From: Trachythela sp. YZ-2020
Taxonomy: Eukaryota > Cnidaria > Anthozoa > Malacalcyonacea > Clavulariidae
Length of the DNA stretch: 64,000 nucleotides
NCBI GenBank assembly: GCA_016169945.1
Contig: JADLSH010000382.1
Location: 744,001 to 808,000, forward strand
Direction of reading: 5' to 3'
Positions 1 through 10,828 of the stretch are shown here, in pieces. Position 1 is the stretch's first letter, and the number at the start of each line of letters is the position of its first letter. The translations under genes and the position numbers were made by a program. The notes beneath the pieces are model-generated. The model had not been told where the DNA came from, made no database searches, and saw only the letters and a list, made by a program, of their open reading frames with translations.

Positions 1-289
1 CGAAGGCCCTTCGTCTGGAAGTTAGTAGAATGGGTCGGGGGAAAATATGTGCTTTTATTGTGAATACAAAAGCGATCACGTGCTAAAAAATAAACCAATC
101 AGATGGATTTAATCAAAACAAACTATAAACAAAATATGGAAATCACATCACAAAATACAATAGCATGTAAGGAGCAGCGAACAAATATAACACAGCAAGA
201 AAGACAGAAAACAAAGAACGAAATATTAGATAAGGTGAGATGTAGAGTATCTGCTGATGGGAGGCATAAACAGATAGGACTCATAGGAG

Positions 290-901
290 TTAAATGTAAG
301 AGAGGCGCTCATTAATGCCGAGAGGATGAATGGTGCCAAGTTGGGAAATGAGACGCAATTCTTGGCTTTTGCGGCTATCATTACTACCAGAAATGGGACA
401 CAGAGCTCGAATTCTCATATCTGAAACACTGTGATTGCCAGTGTTGAAATGTCTGGCAACAGGTTGTTTAACATCATTGTTTACGACAGCACGACGATGC
501 TCATCAAACCTTATTCTTAAATATCTAACAGTTTCACCAATATAGAGCTTCCGACATTTACTGCATGAAATACAGCAGATGAGATGAGAGGAGGTGCACG
601 TGAAATGGTGCTTAATGGTGTACTTAGATTTTGGTGCCGAAATTGTAGTGGAAGAATCTATATACTTACAGGTTTTACACAGATTCACACCACAAGGAAA
701 CGTGCCATTAGGTGACGACGAGTCCTGTGGTAGAGAGCTGTGTACTAGGGTTTGACGGATATTTTTACTATGTCGAAACGAGACTAAGGGATTATTGGTG
801 AAAATGGAGGTCGTTTCAGGGTCGTTTTCCAAGATATGAATATTCTGAAGACTTTTAATGGTAAGGAAGAAAACGTATTTTACTAATAAAACTGATTTCA
901 C
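290..901 (-). pseudogene. Penelope-like element remnant, GIY-YIG C-terminal part
   Basis: The minus-strand reading frame has a Cys-rich linker (motifs CGVNLCKTC and CCISCSKC) followed by a GIY-YIG endonuclease core: YIGET, then LRIRFDEHRRAV, PVARHFN, a NHS motif and a final PLGINE. In Penelope-like elements this domain follows the reverse transcriptase and nicks the target DNA. No RT is left upstream at higher coordinates, so this is a truncated copy with about 200 codons of the C-terminus. It differs clearly from the second GIY-YIG element at 4.9-7.1 kb. The first 289 bases of the window would be its 3' flank; I see no terminal repeat there. Confidence 0.75.
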
Positions 902-904
902 TTG

Positions 905-1480
905 CTACAAAAAATGGCAGGACGACAGACAGGATCGCTATAAAGCACATCTTTTCAATATTATTAGATGAAATTATTACAAAGGAAGCTGAAATGGGAA
1001 ATCTGCAAAACAGAAGCCAGTACGGCTGTATGAAGTGGTGCAGCCATAGGGAGCTGAATGCTGTACAATGAGAATGACGGAAATACAAAGGTTGATGGTT
1101 TATCGATGAAGGAAAAAGTGAGGAATGAAGAGATCAGAAGAAGGTGCGGAATGGTAGATGTCGCAGAAAAGGTGGAGGAAGCAAGGCTGAGATGGCAAAT
1201 GGACGTGTAATAAGAAGAGATGAAGGAGATCCGGTAAGAGACGTTATGGGGCAGGAGATAAAAGGAAACAGAGGATTGGACAGACCGAAGAAGAGTTGGA
1301 TGGACTGTGTAAAAGAAGATTTGGATATCAAGGAAATGATAGTGGGCATGGTGAGGAATAGAAAATGATGAAGGACAAGGATCCTAGCAGCCGAACCGCC
1401 CTGGGTCAGTGTGGGAGCAGAGCTGGGTAATGCTACAAGGAGAAGTTTACAAAACCGTTGAGAATACAAGGGCTTGTGGA
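905..1480 (+). pseudogene. LINE 3' end fragment (RT C-terminal tail)
   Basis: Three frames together contain pieces like the tail of endonuclease/RT LINE proteins: a basic stretch, then RGLDRPKKSWMDCVKEDLD at about 1276-1335, then an SRTALGQ-like ending. LINEs of the RTE/jockey type often end in G-R-P-[RK]-K-x-W-x-D-x-[VL]-x-x-D-L. Frame changes and stops show a dead copy. There are no RT motifs, so the assignment rests on this tail alone. Confidence 0.45.
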
Positions 1481-3374
1481 CATTTAACCATGTTTTTCCC
1501 GTCTCTCAAGATTTCTTGTTTTAGTTATGATTTTATATTGATAGTAGGAATATTTTAAGGTTATTTCCTTTAAATTGTGTGCTTCCGAATTTCCCATCTG
1601 ACAACTAGTTTCCTTATAGCTTTCGAGTGCTTCGATGAAATATAAATATAATGTTAAATTTTGTGTATGCACTTCAAATGATAGTAATGTTTTTCACAGT
1701 TATTCTTTCCATATACGGTATTCAATAGGGTTTCGCGACAATAGCATTCTTTGCGTGTATTTTCATACGACTTTTTAACACAAACTGCAGCACCATTTCG
1801 GAAAGACACATTGTTCACAATTTGAAAATATGGACTTTTATGTCTTGTTTCCTCCAATTATAATTTCTGAACTTTGCTTGTAATTGTTTTTAATATCATG
1901 ATTGAAATACGGTCTGTTTTAAAATATTTTAAAACTCGCGAGCCGTATACTTTTAAGGAAAGTTTTACCTGGGTGTTCGCAAACAGTGCAGTAAACAAAA
2001 AACCGCAGGCGAAGCGAGCAAAGGTTGAATATTGTTCAAATCTTTCCAATTTTACTTACAAGAGTGGATACTAAATAGTCTTAGTAGTTAAATAGTTAAA
2101 TAGTCTTAAACAACTAGGACTATGGTGTAGACCCTATGACTACTTTGTAAAGCAAAATAGCGAGTGCAAAAATACATTCGTTATTACTATAATGTGAAAT
2201 GAACCGAATGCTAATATAGTATCAATTATCCATTCCAACATTGTTTGGGACTTATTTGTTAGTTCGTTTTGACGTTATACATGTAAGTCATGGATGTATT
2301 TGTATGTAATATATTCAATAAATAATTCAATAAAATTGATCTATTTTGGTGTGATACAAAGCAGATAATGAAATCAATGCTTTCGGTGAATGTGGAAAAT
2401 TCCCGTCTTTCTTCACCTCATAAAAATATTCTTACCATTGCACTCAGATTAATTCATTATTTTGTATAATACATTAAACAAACCTCGACAATCATTTTCA
2501 TTCACGTTCGTTGATGTAAAAAAAAAATGGTACAAGCTGTCTCCCATTTCTTCCGCTTTGGTTTTCACATATTCATGCTTAAAGTGGCTCGTTGCAGTAA
2601 TAGCAGATAGACGTCATCCTCGCGTGCTCAGCGTGGAAAATTCTTAGTCTCTTGACAAGAGCAGGCGAAGTCATTTTTGAGTTTTCGAGTGTTAATCTTG
2701 CATAGAAAGACGCCGTTATTTTAAATCGTAAATAGTTAAAGTTCAATAACTACTTATGACATTTCGTCAAGTATGTTTTTCACGTACTACCGTTTGTTAT
2801 TGTCAAAATCTGCGACATGTCGCATGTTTGCTTCGATGAAGTTTTTAAACTTTGTATTCGTTACGGCAATGTACAAAATATGCGATATTTTAAAATATCG
2901 TAGGAGCTCTACGTAGGAGCCTTTTCTTAAAAACTGATATTTGAAGTAATTTTACATTTGGTTATTGTGCGGAAATATAGAAAATTTAGGAAATAATGTA
3001 AAAGTACGACATTTCTTAATTTGAATTTTTACCATGACAACGAAGACATTTAACACTTTTTGTTTTTCGTAATATGCATTGTTGTAGTAATTTTGTGGCT
3101 GAGTTTCGTGATCATACCTTACAGGATGAGGAAATAAATGAATGGACCTTAGAGCATATTTACGTGCTATTAAATTAAAACTGTAGGGATCCACACCTTA
3201 AAGCTACTGGTTGCCAATGGCGGGTTAGCGACGCCATTTTCGGAACCGTGATGCATTGCTCTAGCCTGAAAATTCACTTTATTGAGAGAATGGCTCATGG
3301 ATATTGAAACCAAAATGTTAGGACTTCCGACATTGAGGAACGGTTATTGAAAACAAAATATGTTTTTCACCTAC
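1481..3374. other. non-coding, AT-rich, no gene seen
   Basis: Only short accidental reading frames occur here. There is a small inverted repeat around a centre at 1910-1960 (AAATATTTTAAAAC-like) and runs of A. No transposon ends, splice-supported exons or tandem arrays were recognised. It lies downstream (minus strand) of the EGF exon, so part may be an intron or 3' flank of that gene. Confidence 0.4.
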
Positions 3375-3497
3375 CTTTACAACTTACTCCATCTCCGGTG
3401 AAACCTTCCCGACATGCACACGTATAGGAGCCTAATGTATTGGTACATAACGCGTTCTCATGGCAATTATCAGTTCCGATAGTACATTCGTCAACAT
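3375..3497 (-). CDS. calcium-binding EGF-like domain exon of a host gene
   Basis: Read on the minus strand, this 123-base exon encodes a full cbEGF module: DVDEC start, C-x6-C, C-x4-C spacing with [12 protein letters not shown], then C-x8-C ending GDGVSC. It has the D-x-D-E calcium site, the Asn hydroxylation-like motif and all six cysteines. It is preceded by an AG acceptor (TAG just above 3497) and followed by a GTAG donor (3374-3371). The first Asp codon is split, so the exon is phase 1 on both sides and a multiple of three, as is usual for shuffled EGF exons in extracellular matrix and receptor proteins. The neighbouring exons are not visible here. This is the best candidate for a living host gene in the window. 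Confidence 0.85.
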
Positions 3498-4540
3498 CTA
3501 AATGAAGTATACAATAATTCATAAATAATCAGTGACAAACTAGTGGACGGTTGTTTCAAAATAATAATACTTGAGAATGCGAGCACGTAACGCTGATCAA
3601 CTCTCGCCTTCTTAAATTTGTATTAAATCCGATTGCCCTGCTACGCACATTCGCAAAAAGGTCGTTCTTAGTGTTTTCTACCGTGCTACGTATTTTCTGC
3701 ACTAAAAAAGAGTTTAATTTACATTGATGTCATTTTCAGGAATGCGTGCATTTTATTACACCAGTGTCACTTACATTTGGGTGATCTATAGCCGCCATTT
3801 TGCTACTTCTTTAATTGTTTTCAAGTTTAATTTTTCGCGCCAGAATTGTACAAGGAAATAGCATAGAGAGTATAATTGAATCCAGTGAGCATTGCGCGAT
3901 AAATTCAGTCAAAAGAAAGAAAGAGAAAAATGTTAGTTTCCCAATCAGGGCAGATTTAAGTCATGTGTAAGTCTCTGGTTTGAAATAATTGGCTGCATTC
4001 AAATCTCTTTAGTATCGCAGCTTTGGCAACAACAAAATATTTTTATGTAAGCGAAAATATCACTGGGAAGAATACGAAAAACCATAAACTCAGTACGAAA
4101 AAATTTCTATGTATTCTAAATCTTTACATAGGTGTTGATATTTAAATATATATTGAGGATAATCCTGCACAAAACCGTTCTGGTACAATTGTTTTGTCTT
4201 CTCTGTTGTGACAAAGACGCTCCTATGTCTAAAGTTATCATGCTAGTTCTACCAAACATTTTGATTGCTTGATGCCAATTCCCTTTTTAACATTATATTA
4301 AAAGTACATTGGGTCACATAATGATAGTTTTTACTAAATTCGATGGTTAAACATTTTGGCATTTGTTCATGAGATCTTTCTTGCTGTGATAGTGTCGCTA
4401 AAGGGTTTTCAATGTAGGCAAGAAGGCACGAATTTATATCCGGAACTTACATCCGGGATAACAAAATTTGTCTTCATTAGCAAGCTTCAATTTTCCTCTC
4501 AATTTACTCGCAATACCCTCCTTATTCTTTTACTATCTCT
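3498..4540. other. non-coding, probably intron of the EGF-exon gene
   Basis: No reading frame, repeat end or RNA gene was recognised. Position next to a minus-strand exon with a good acceptor suggests intronic sequence. Confidence 0.35.
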
Positions 4541-4855
4541 TTGGTAAATCTGGCGAATGAGAGTTCTGGCGATATCAACTTCTTTCTTCTTGTTTTCACT
4601 TTTCAACCCCTGCGTGCAGGCCCTAATGAGCTAAAGAGCCATTTTGCTTCAACATCCGAGCGAGTAACTGGCGTCTCACCGACATCTACAGAACAATGCC
4701 TTCACCATCTCATTGAATCTCTACCAGAAAACCCTGAAACCACGTTTTCATTAGAACAGGTAACTTACAATGACATCCTTAAAGAGATCAAAAGCTTGAG
4801 GTCTGATTGCTCTTGTGGCCCGGACAATGTTCACGTAAAGTTACTTACGAATATT
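4541..4855 (+). pseudogene. LINE reverse transcriptase, N-terminal fragment
   Basis: The frame has NELKSHFAS followed by FSLEQVTYNDILKEIKSLR and then SCGPDNV. This is the segment just before the RT palm in CR1/jockey-type LINEs (NxxFxS, then V..I...K...GPD..P). It stops where the Penelope-like element's terminal sequence starts at about 4856, so the PLE probably inserted here. No start codon or downstream RT motifs remain. Confidence 0.6.
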
Positions 4856-4941
4856 CGTAGACCTAAACCTACACGTATATTCGCACCCGTATATCGGTTG
4901 TGCACTCTTGTTTACGTTATTCATTTCTACTTAACTTCAAA

Positions 4942-7119
4942 ATGCGGCAATTTCGATTTGACTATTCACTAAAGAATATCCCTATACCATCACAGGACGC
5001 TTATTTGAAAAATTTGATTGAAAAAGTGGAAAGTGTAATAAAACGTATGAGATGGAAAGCTAATTTCTTTCTTAATAAAAACCAAAAATGTGAAAACCAA
5101 AACAACCATTTCGGCCTTGCATCCAACAAAACACTTTCTATTCCGGAAATGAAACCTTTCGAAGACGACCTTATAAAATTAATCGAAAATTTACAATTTC
5201 GGCCATATAGGAACCAATTTCAGAAATCTTTGACCAATGATCTAAAGAAAATCAATTCGTCTCCCAACATTTTCATTTTTGCAGACAAAACTAGGAATAT
5301 TTATGAAACCTCGCTCGACACATACAACAAGCTCTTATATGACAATATCACAAAAACATATAAGCATGGATCCGAGGACACTATAGATGAAATTGATTCA
5401 GAACTAAAAAACATTTCGAACAATTTAGGAATCGGCGACAGAATTGAAAAAATGAAAAAACGCGAAGCATTTATATCTTTAAAAGATCACAAAGAAAATT
5501 TCGAAAACAATCCAAAATGCCGATTAATTAATCCCGCTAAAAGCGAATCCGGAAAAATAAGCAAAGTTATTTTGGACAAAATTAATTCCAATTTGAGAGA
5601 AAAACTGAATTTAAATCAATGGAGGAATACAAAACAAGTTATTCAGTGGTTTGGCAATATAAAAGATAAGGACAGACACAGTTTTATTTCGTTTGACATT
5701 GTGGATTTCTACCCATCTATTTCTGAAAAACTATTGGACCAAGCTTTATCTTGGGCTTCAAATTTGGCTACTATACCTGAAAACGATATTTCAATAATAA
5801 AACACGCTAGAAAATCTCTCCTTTTCAATACCGGAATTTCATGGATAAAAAAAGATCGCCATAGTTTGTTTGACGTTAGCATGGGCAGTTTCGACGGCGC
5901 GGAAATTTGTGAGTTAGTAGGCCTTTTCATTTTAAACCACCTGAGTAAGAAATTTGGCAAAGAAAGCATCGGCCTATATAGAGATGACGGTTTGGCTATT
6001 ATAAAAAGTAAATCAGCACGTTTAGCAGACAAAACAAGAAAATATCTCCACAAAATTTTCGAGCAGTTTGACCTAAAAATTACCGCCGAATCAAATTTAC
6101 GCATTGTAAACTTTTTAGATGTAACTTTCGACCTTAACAATGGAAAACATAGGCCCTATAGGAAGCCCAATGACGATCCACTATACATAAATATGCACTC
6201 TAATCACCCACCGAGCATCACAAGGCAACTACCTGCATCAATTAACAAGCGCATCGCACTTCTTTCATCAGATGAGCAAACTTTTCAGGAATCTGCACCC
6301 ATATATCAGAACGCACTTAGGCATAGCAACTTTAATCATGAACTTAGCTACACTCAGCACACACCGCAAAAACAACGCAGGAATAGGCAACACAACATCA
6401 TTTGGTTCAACCCACCATTTAGCAAGAGTGTTAGCACAAACATGGGACGTAATTTCCTTAGTCTAATTGACAAGCATTTTCCACCACACCACAAGCTACA
6501 TAAAATTTTTAACAGAAATACAGTTAAAGTAAGCTATAGCTGCATGAACAATATTAAGTCAGTAATCACTAAACACAATGCACGCATATCTAGAAATAAC
6601 AAGCCACAGGAGAGGGACACTACCAATTGCAGTTGTAGACAAAACACCATTTGCCCGCTTCAAAAACAATGCATGACTAGGGACATAGTCTACAAAGCAA
6701 CAGTCACAGTAAGCAACACAAACACGATCAAAAATTACATTGGCATGACTGCAACCACATTCAAAGAGCGATTGGCCAACCACCCTAAATCTTTTCAGCA
6801 TAAAAAGCATGCAAATGACACGGAACTTTCGAAATATATTTGGACATTGAAAGAAAACAATAAGGATTTCAGTATTAATTGGCAAATTTTAAAACATTCT
6901 ATTTCGTATACGGGAGGATCAAAACGATGCAATTTATGTTTAGAAGAAAAAATTTGTATTTTGAAAGAAAAAAACAAGGATTGCTTACTCAACAAAAGAG
7001 CTGAAATAATTTCACGATGTCGTCATCGTAACAAATTTCGCGTAAACAACGCAAACAAAGCCATGCATGCACACATTGTCTCCCACACACACCCCCACGC
7101 CCCGGCAGGAAGCATATAA
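4942..7119 (+). CDS. reverse transcriptase with C-terminal GIY-YIG endonuclease (Penelope-like)
   Basis: An uninterrupted ORF of 725 codons counted from the first ATG at 4942. The RT has motif A as FDIVDFYPS at residues 251-259 and the catalytic box YRDDG at 346-350, both aspartates intact. This is followed by FLDVTF, a PYRKPNDDPLYI block and NPPFS, typical of a widespread invertebrate RT family. A Cys-rich segment (about residues 560-578) precedes the GIY-YIG domain, which begins at YIG 599-601 and ends with LLNKRAEI and CRHRNKF. The RT would make cDNA primed at a nick cut by the GIY-YIG domain. The absence of stops over 2.2 kb makes it one of the youngest elements here. Clade within the PLEs is uncertain. 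Confidence 0.85.
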   Translation: MRQFRFDYSLKNIPIPSQDAYLKNLIEKVESVIKRMRWKANFFLNKNQKCENQNNHFGLASNKTLSIPEMKPFEDDLIKLIENLQFRPYRNQFQKSLTNDLKKINSSPNIFIFADKTRNIYETSLDTYNKLLYDNITKTYKHGSEDTIDEIDSELKNISNNLGIGDRIEKMKKREAFISLKDHKENFENNPKCRLINPAKSESGKISKVILDKINSNLREKLNLNQWRNTKQVIQWFGNIKDKDRHSFISFDIVDFYPSISEKLLDQALSWASNLATIPENDISIIKHARKSLLFNTGISWIKKDRHSLFDVSMGSFDGAEICELVGLFILNHLSKKFGKESIGLYRDDGLAIIKSKSARLADKTRKYLHKIFEQFDLKITAESNLRIVNFLDVTFDLNNGKHRPYRKPNDDPLYINMHSNHPPSITRQLPASINKRIALLSSDEQTFQESAPIYQNALRHSNFNHELSYTQHTPQKQRRNRQHNIIWFNPPFSKSVSTNMGRNFLSLIDKHFPPHHKLHKIFNRNTVKVSYSCMNNIKSVITKHNARISRNNKPQERDTTNCSCRQNTICPLQKQCMTRDIVYKATVTVSNTNTIKNYIGMTATTFKERLANHPKSFQHKKHANDTELSKYIWTLKENNKDFSINWQILKHSISYTGGSKRCNLCLEEKICILKEKNKDCLLNKRAEIISRCRHRNKFRVNNANKAMHAHIVSHTHPHAPAGSI

Positions 7120-7139
7120 GCGGTCATTTCTTTTCGATA

Positions 7140-7193
7140 CTTGTAAACTGCCTGATGATTCTTTTACAGATGAAACAGCCTGTTGCAGACAAG
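7140..7193 (+). ncRNA. type I hammerhead ribozyme core, copy 1
   Basis: The conserved boxes are present in order: CTGATGA (7152-7158), a weak stem II (TCT/AGA), GAAA, then a very short stem III (ACA/TGT around a GCC loop) and the cleavage triplet GTT. Stem I is formed by CTTGT...CTGC upstream and GCAG-ACAAG downstream. Predicted cleavage follows base 7184. Short stem III type I hammerheads are known in Penelope-like elements, which matches the ORF just upstream. Stem II is weak, so activity in this copy is uncertain. Confidence 0.65.
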
Positions 7194-7308
7194 TTTTGAG
7201 GTAAGCGAAAAACTATAATTTGCTCTAACTATATGTTGTCGAGCACTCTTTGCGTTTCGTAGACCTAAACCTACACGTATATATATGCGTACACGTATAA
7301 ACTGCCTG

Positions 7309-7346
7309 ATGATTCTTTTACAGATGAAACAGCCTGTTGCAGACAA
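7309..7346 (+). ncRNA. hammerhead core, copy 2 (truncated stem I)
   Basis: Same CTGATGA...GAAA...TGTTGCAG core as copy 1 in a tandem repeat of the terminal unit, but the 5' outer strand of stem I (CTTGT) is replaced by CACGTAT, so only the CTGC/GCAG inner part can pair. Confidence 0.5.
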
Positions 7347-7545
7347 GTTTTGAGGTAAGCGAAAATCTATAATTTGCTCTAACTATATGTTGTCGAGCAC
7401 TCTTTGCGTTTCGTAGACCTAAACCTACACGTATATATATATATATATAAATAAATAAATACGTGTAGGTTTAGGTCTACGAAACGCAAAGAGTGCTCGA
7501 CAACATATAGTTAGAGCAAATTATAGTTTTTCGCTTACCTCAAAG

Positions 7546-7599
7546 CTTGTCTGCAACAGGCTGTTTCATCTGTAAAAGAATCATCAGGCAGTTTACAAG
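7546..7599 (-). ncRNA. hammerhead core, copy 3 (inverted)
   Basis: The reverse complement contains the whole set: CTTGT, CTGC, CTGATGA, GAAA, TGTT, GCAG, ACAAG. It forms an inverted pair with copy 4, separated by about 20 bases. Confidence 0.6.
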
Positions 7600-7621
7600 T
7601 ATCGAAAAGAAAAGCTTGATA

Positions 7622-7675
7622 CTTGTAAACTGCCTGATGATTCTTTTACAGATGAAACAGCCTGTTGCAGACAAG
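7622..7675 (+). ncRNA. hammerhead core, copy 4
   Basis: The full hammerhead unit repeats once more on the plus strand, head to head with copy 3. Followed by TTTGAGGTAAGCGAAAA as in the other copies. Confidence 0.6.
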
Positions 7676-7705
7676 CTTTGAGGTAAGCGAAAAACTATAA
7701 ATAAA

Positions 7706-8772
7706 TAAATATATATATGGGTCTAAGTCACTACAGTCCTGGTCTATGTGACTATAGCCGTAGACTTGTAGGACTATGGTGCAGACTCTATGAGTATACT
7801 AGTCTTGGAACCAAATAATTATAGCTTTCGTTATAGCCTTGTTGAATAATAGTTATATTACGACATTAACAGATAGATAACATTTTGCAGTCTATCCGAA
7901 CAACATGATCATCCACGTTAGCGAACTGGCTTTTATGTCATATTTTAATTTCTAATTCGTAATAAGCTTGTACTAAATCTTTCGATATCTTCATTTGCTC
8001 AATCATAAAATTAGTAGAAAATTCAAATATTTCTGTCATCTTCTTTCCATAAAAAGCAAAGCTATGTTTGTGTGACGTAATTCTATGCGTCTGTCCGTGG
8101 AAATAATATTGATTGCTACTTGCAGACCATATTTTGTCGTGCCAATAGATATTTAATTCATACCTTCTTGTCCTTCTGCTGGCACGAATACCAAAATAAA
8201 CAACAAAAGATAGAATACCTTCGGCTTCCACGACATCTAGTTAAAAACAATTGCTTTATGATTAGATCTATGCATAATCAGGCATACGCAAGATATGCTC
8301 TTTATATCTAGTAGCTACGTATCTATACGCTACATAATCAACGACTGAAAATTTTAAAACTCTAATCTATAAGATATCATAAGCACTATATCACAGTGAA
8401 TTAATATAATAAGTTACATGTTTATCAATATATTATTAAAACTAGGCAAAAATTATAGACAGATGAAATTATGTAAATATGGCTAGGTAAAACTGTAGTT
8501 ATATACAATTATTAAAATATAGCTAGGTCATATTAAACACGCATCGGAGAAGACTGTATAAAGAGTATAGTTCTACACTTTGGAAGAGATAAACTTTGGG
8601 AGTTACAAAGATCATGGCTTTGTGCATTTGTTCTCGTTTCCGGCAACATATGGCTCAAGTGTGGCCGCATATCCTATCAACGCCATACACTTAGTAACTG
8701 GCACCCAGGAATGGCTAAAGCTTCGTATCAATAACAGCAAATAATGTTTCAACTTTTCCTAACTACTAACTA
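7706..8772. other. non-coding, no gene recognised
   Basis: A short tandem-like motif with GTGACTATAG/GACTATGG occurs at 7740-7800. A 97-codon minus-strand frame (7938-8231) looks like nothing I know. Otherwise AT-rich and featureless. Confidence 0.35.
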
Positions 8773-9860
8773 ACTAGAAATACATGCATGCAGCAAATCC
8801 TCTCCGGATTATACATTTTGGATTGGAAAACGGAATTGAATCCGCCTACACCCCTTCTTCACGACGCACTCAAAGGCTATCGCCATATGAAATGTATTAT
8901 ACTTGATGTAAACACTTTGTTTCCGTTCATTTAATTTGTGCGGTAAAATAGTGGAAGGAAACAACAATATTTTGGATTTTTGCAAAATTTACTTTTGGTT
9001 AATGATTTTTAGAAGGATAAACAATAATGGTAGTTTTGTTTCAAGCAGTGGAAGCACTGTATCCATGGGAACACGATCAATGATATGATTTATATGAATT
9101 TCTTTTTCCGCAGTACAAAACAGGTTACAAAAGCAGCAAAAATAATTAAAACATTAGTTGATTTTAGCAATAGAAAGCCAAAATGCACGATGCAGGTATG
9201 TTCTAATGCATTTTATAAGCTCCAAATAATGTTACATGCAACCTTCAATTCCGTTCACTATAACGTTTCGAAAAGTTCATAAAACTAAACTGCATTTTAC
9301 CGATGTCCGATAAATTAGCTTTTGAATTAAAGTCAGTTGAAAATGCACAATTCTCTCGTAAAATGATTTCGCTCTCCTTTCAATTTAGAGCTTTTTGATA
9401 ACATGAAATATAGGCTACTTTGACTGAAATAAAATGAACTGAGTAAGTAAATAAAGCAACATTCTTAGAGCTATAAATTATTAAAGCAGGCTATATTAAA
9501 TAACAAACTTGCCATTTCTATTTTTCGATCATATAATGCCCCTTTTTTATCCTTATAAAGTATAAACGAAAAAATTCGTTCCGCAGCTCTTCCTGAAGTC
9601 TCAAACAGCGACCTTTAATTCAGAATTTTTCATGTTTTTTTTATAATTCGCTCATTCCACTCCTGACAATCCGCCATACTTTTGAGATCAGTGAGATGAT
9701 CACCCATGAACCATAAAACTTGAAACATAGCCACGCGCCCAAGGTCATTGATGAACTTTAGATCTCCCATAGCTTTCTTTTTCCCCGGGTGTAATAAATA
9801 GTCGAGTGGAATTGGTACCCTCGCCCCAGGCTATCTCCCGGAGCGGTGTCTACCTTCCTA
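8773..9860 (-). repeat. dispersed 1.1-kb repeat, diverged inverted copy
   Basis: The reverse complement of this block matches the copies at 12139-13240 and 25570-26672 along most of its length: the GC-rich end (CCCTCGCCCC...CCCGG), GATGAACTT, TATAATTCGCTCATTC and the far end CTAGAAATACATGC. It is more diverged than the other two copies. There is no coding capacity. The GC-rich end with a small hairpin and a CTAG-like terminus suggests a non-autonomous Helitron, but this is unproven. Confidence 0.7.
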
Positions 9861-10828
9861 ACAAACTAATTTTCCTAACTAATCCACTGTTATAAAACAC
9901 CGCTTTTTCCATTCAAATATATCTTCTTCAACGAATGGAAAATTTTAATTCCGAATGGGTATTATATAGATTTATTTCGAGATTTAGTAAACATTCACAA
10001 TTCATAGTGTATTGTGTAAGTTGCCTGTATATTCGCAGCCGCAGCCTAATGTTGTTTATGGTATACTACAAAAAACGTTTTCTTACCTATACTAATGTTC
10101 TCTCCTCTGTTGTGAGCTCGACAGGTTTGTTGTGTACGATGTCGTGAACCGTATGGCTTATGTTTCTAGTTTAGGTCAGATTCCCAACTTCTATACGAAA
10201 TGCTTTGTAAAGTTTGTAATTATAATTTATATGATAATAAGATCTAAAATATTCCGTAATGAGCCATTTTCGTGCATGCATGTTTTACATAACGGAAACA
10301 TTAACCCACACAAAATTACTACAATTATAAATGAGACTAGTCCCTCTATTCAAGCAACCGAACGATCTTTAAGACTCTAGATTTCAGTCAAATAACACCA
10401 AAATATTAAAAATTTAAAATGATCGAATTCAGATCTTTAATTATTCAATCAGTTTGAAACGTTGCACGTCAAGTAGACCAAAAATTAAATCTTCGGTTCA
10501 AAATTTGTTTCTCTTATGTTGGCCGAATAAAATTAATGTGCTGTGCTGCGTTGCGTTGCGCTGTGTTGTGTTGTGTTGTGTTGTGTTGTGTTGTGGTGTG
10601 GTGTGGTGTGTTCGGAGTTCTGAATGATATATGATACTAAGCACTGCACCATGATGACATTTAAAATATATTAGCTTGGTACCTTATACAACCTAAAGTG
10701 CAAGTCCATGATCATGCTTGTTTGAACCGTTACAAGTATGTGTGGGTGTCTTTAATTCGATAGAATTTACAACAATTGAAACAATTTTTATCCTAAATTG
10801 GGCTTGCCCTATACGAGGTCAAGTGCTT
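9861..10828. other. non-coding spacer with pentamer microsatellite
   Basis: Contains a (TGTTG)n / (TGGTG)n microsatellite at about 10541-10612. At 10699-10760 lies a diverged extra copy of part of the neighbouring palindrome (TGCAAGTCCATGAT...GTGTGGGTGTCTTT). Confidence 0.6.

Larger units (their letters stand above)
4856..7705 (+). mobile_element. Penelope-like retroelement with repeated hammerhead-bearing ends
   Basis: The element starts with the sequence CGTAGACCTAAACCTACACG, which recurs at about 7258, 7413 and (inverted) 7465. It has one long RT plus GIY-YIG ORF and a 3' part built of partial direct and inverted repeats with hammerhead ribozyme cores. Penelope-like elements are known for pseudo-LTRs, inverted partial copies at their ends and hammerhead motifs in those repeats, so the architecture and the domains agree. 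The outer limits are approximate because the copies are partial. Confidence 0.75.
7120..7705. repeat. terminal repeat cluster (pseudo-LTR-like) of the PLE
   Basis: A unit of about 125-150 bases containing the hammerhead, GCTCTAACTATATGTTGTCG and the CGTAGACCTAAACCTACACG motif occurs twice in tandem (7140-7440), once inverted (7465-7610) and once more directly (7613-7705). Short AT microsatellites (TATATA, AAATAAAT) separate the copies. Confidence 0.8.

Noticed and set aside
1..13. Palindrome CGAAGGCCCTTCG at the window start
   Set aside because: Too short and at the edge; could be a transposon end but cannot be judged without the flank.
5709..6140. 143-codon minus-strand frame within the PLE RT
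   Set aside because: It is antisense to the long RT frame, which has all the domain motifs.
7938..8231. 97-codon minus-strand frame
   Set aside because: No domain, no paralogue and no splice or promoter signal; left as unexplained non-coding sequence.
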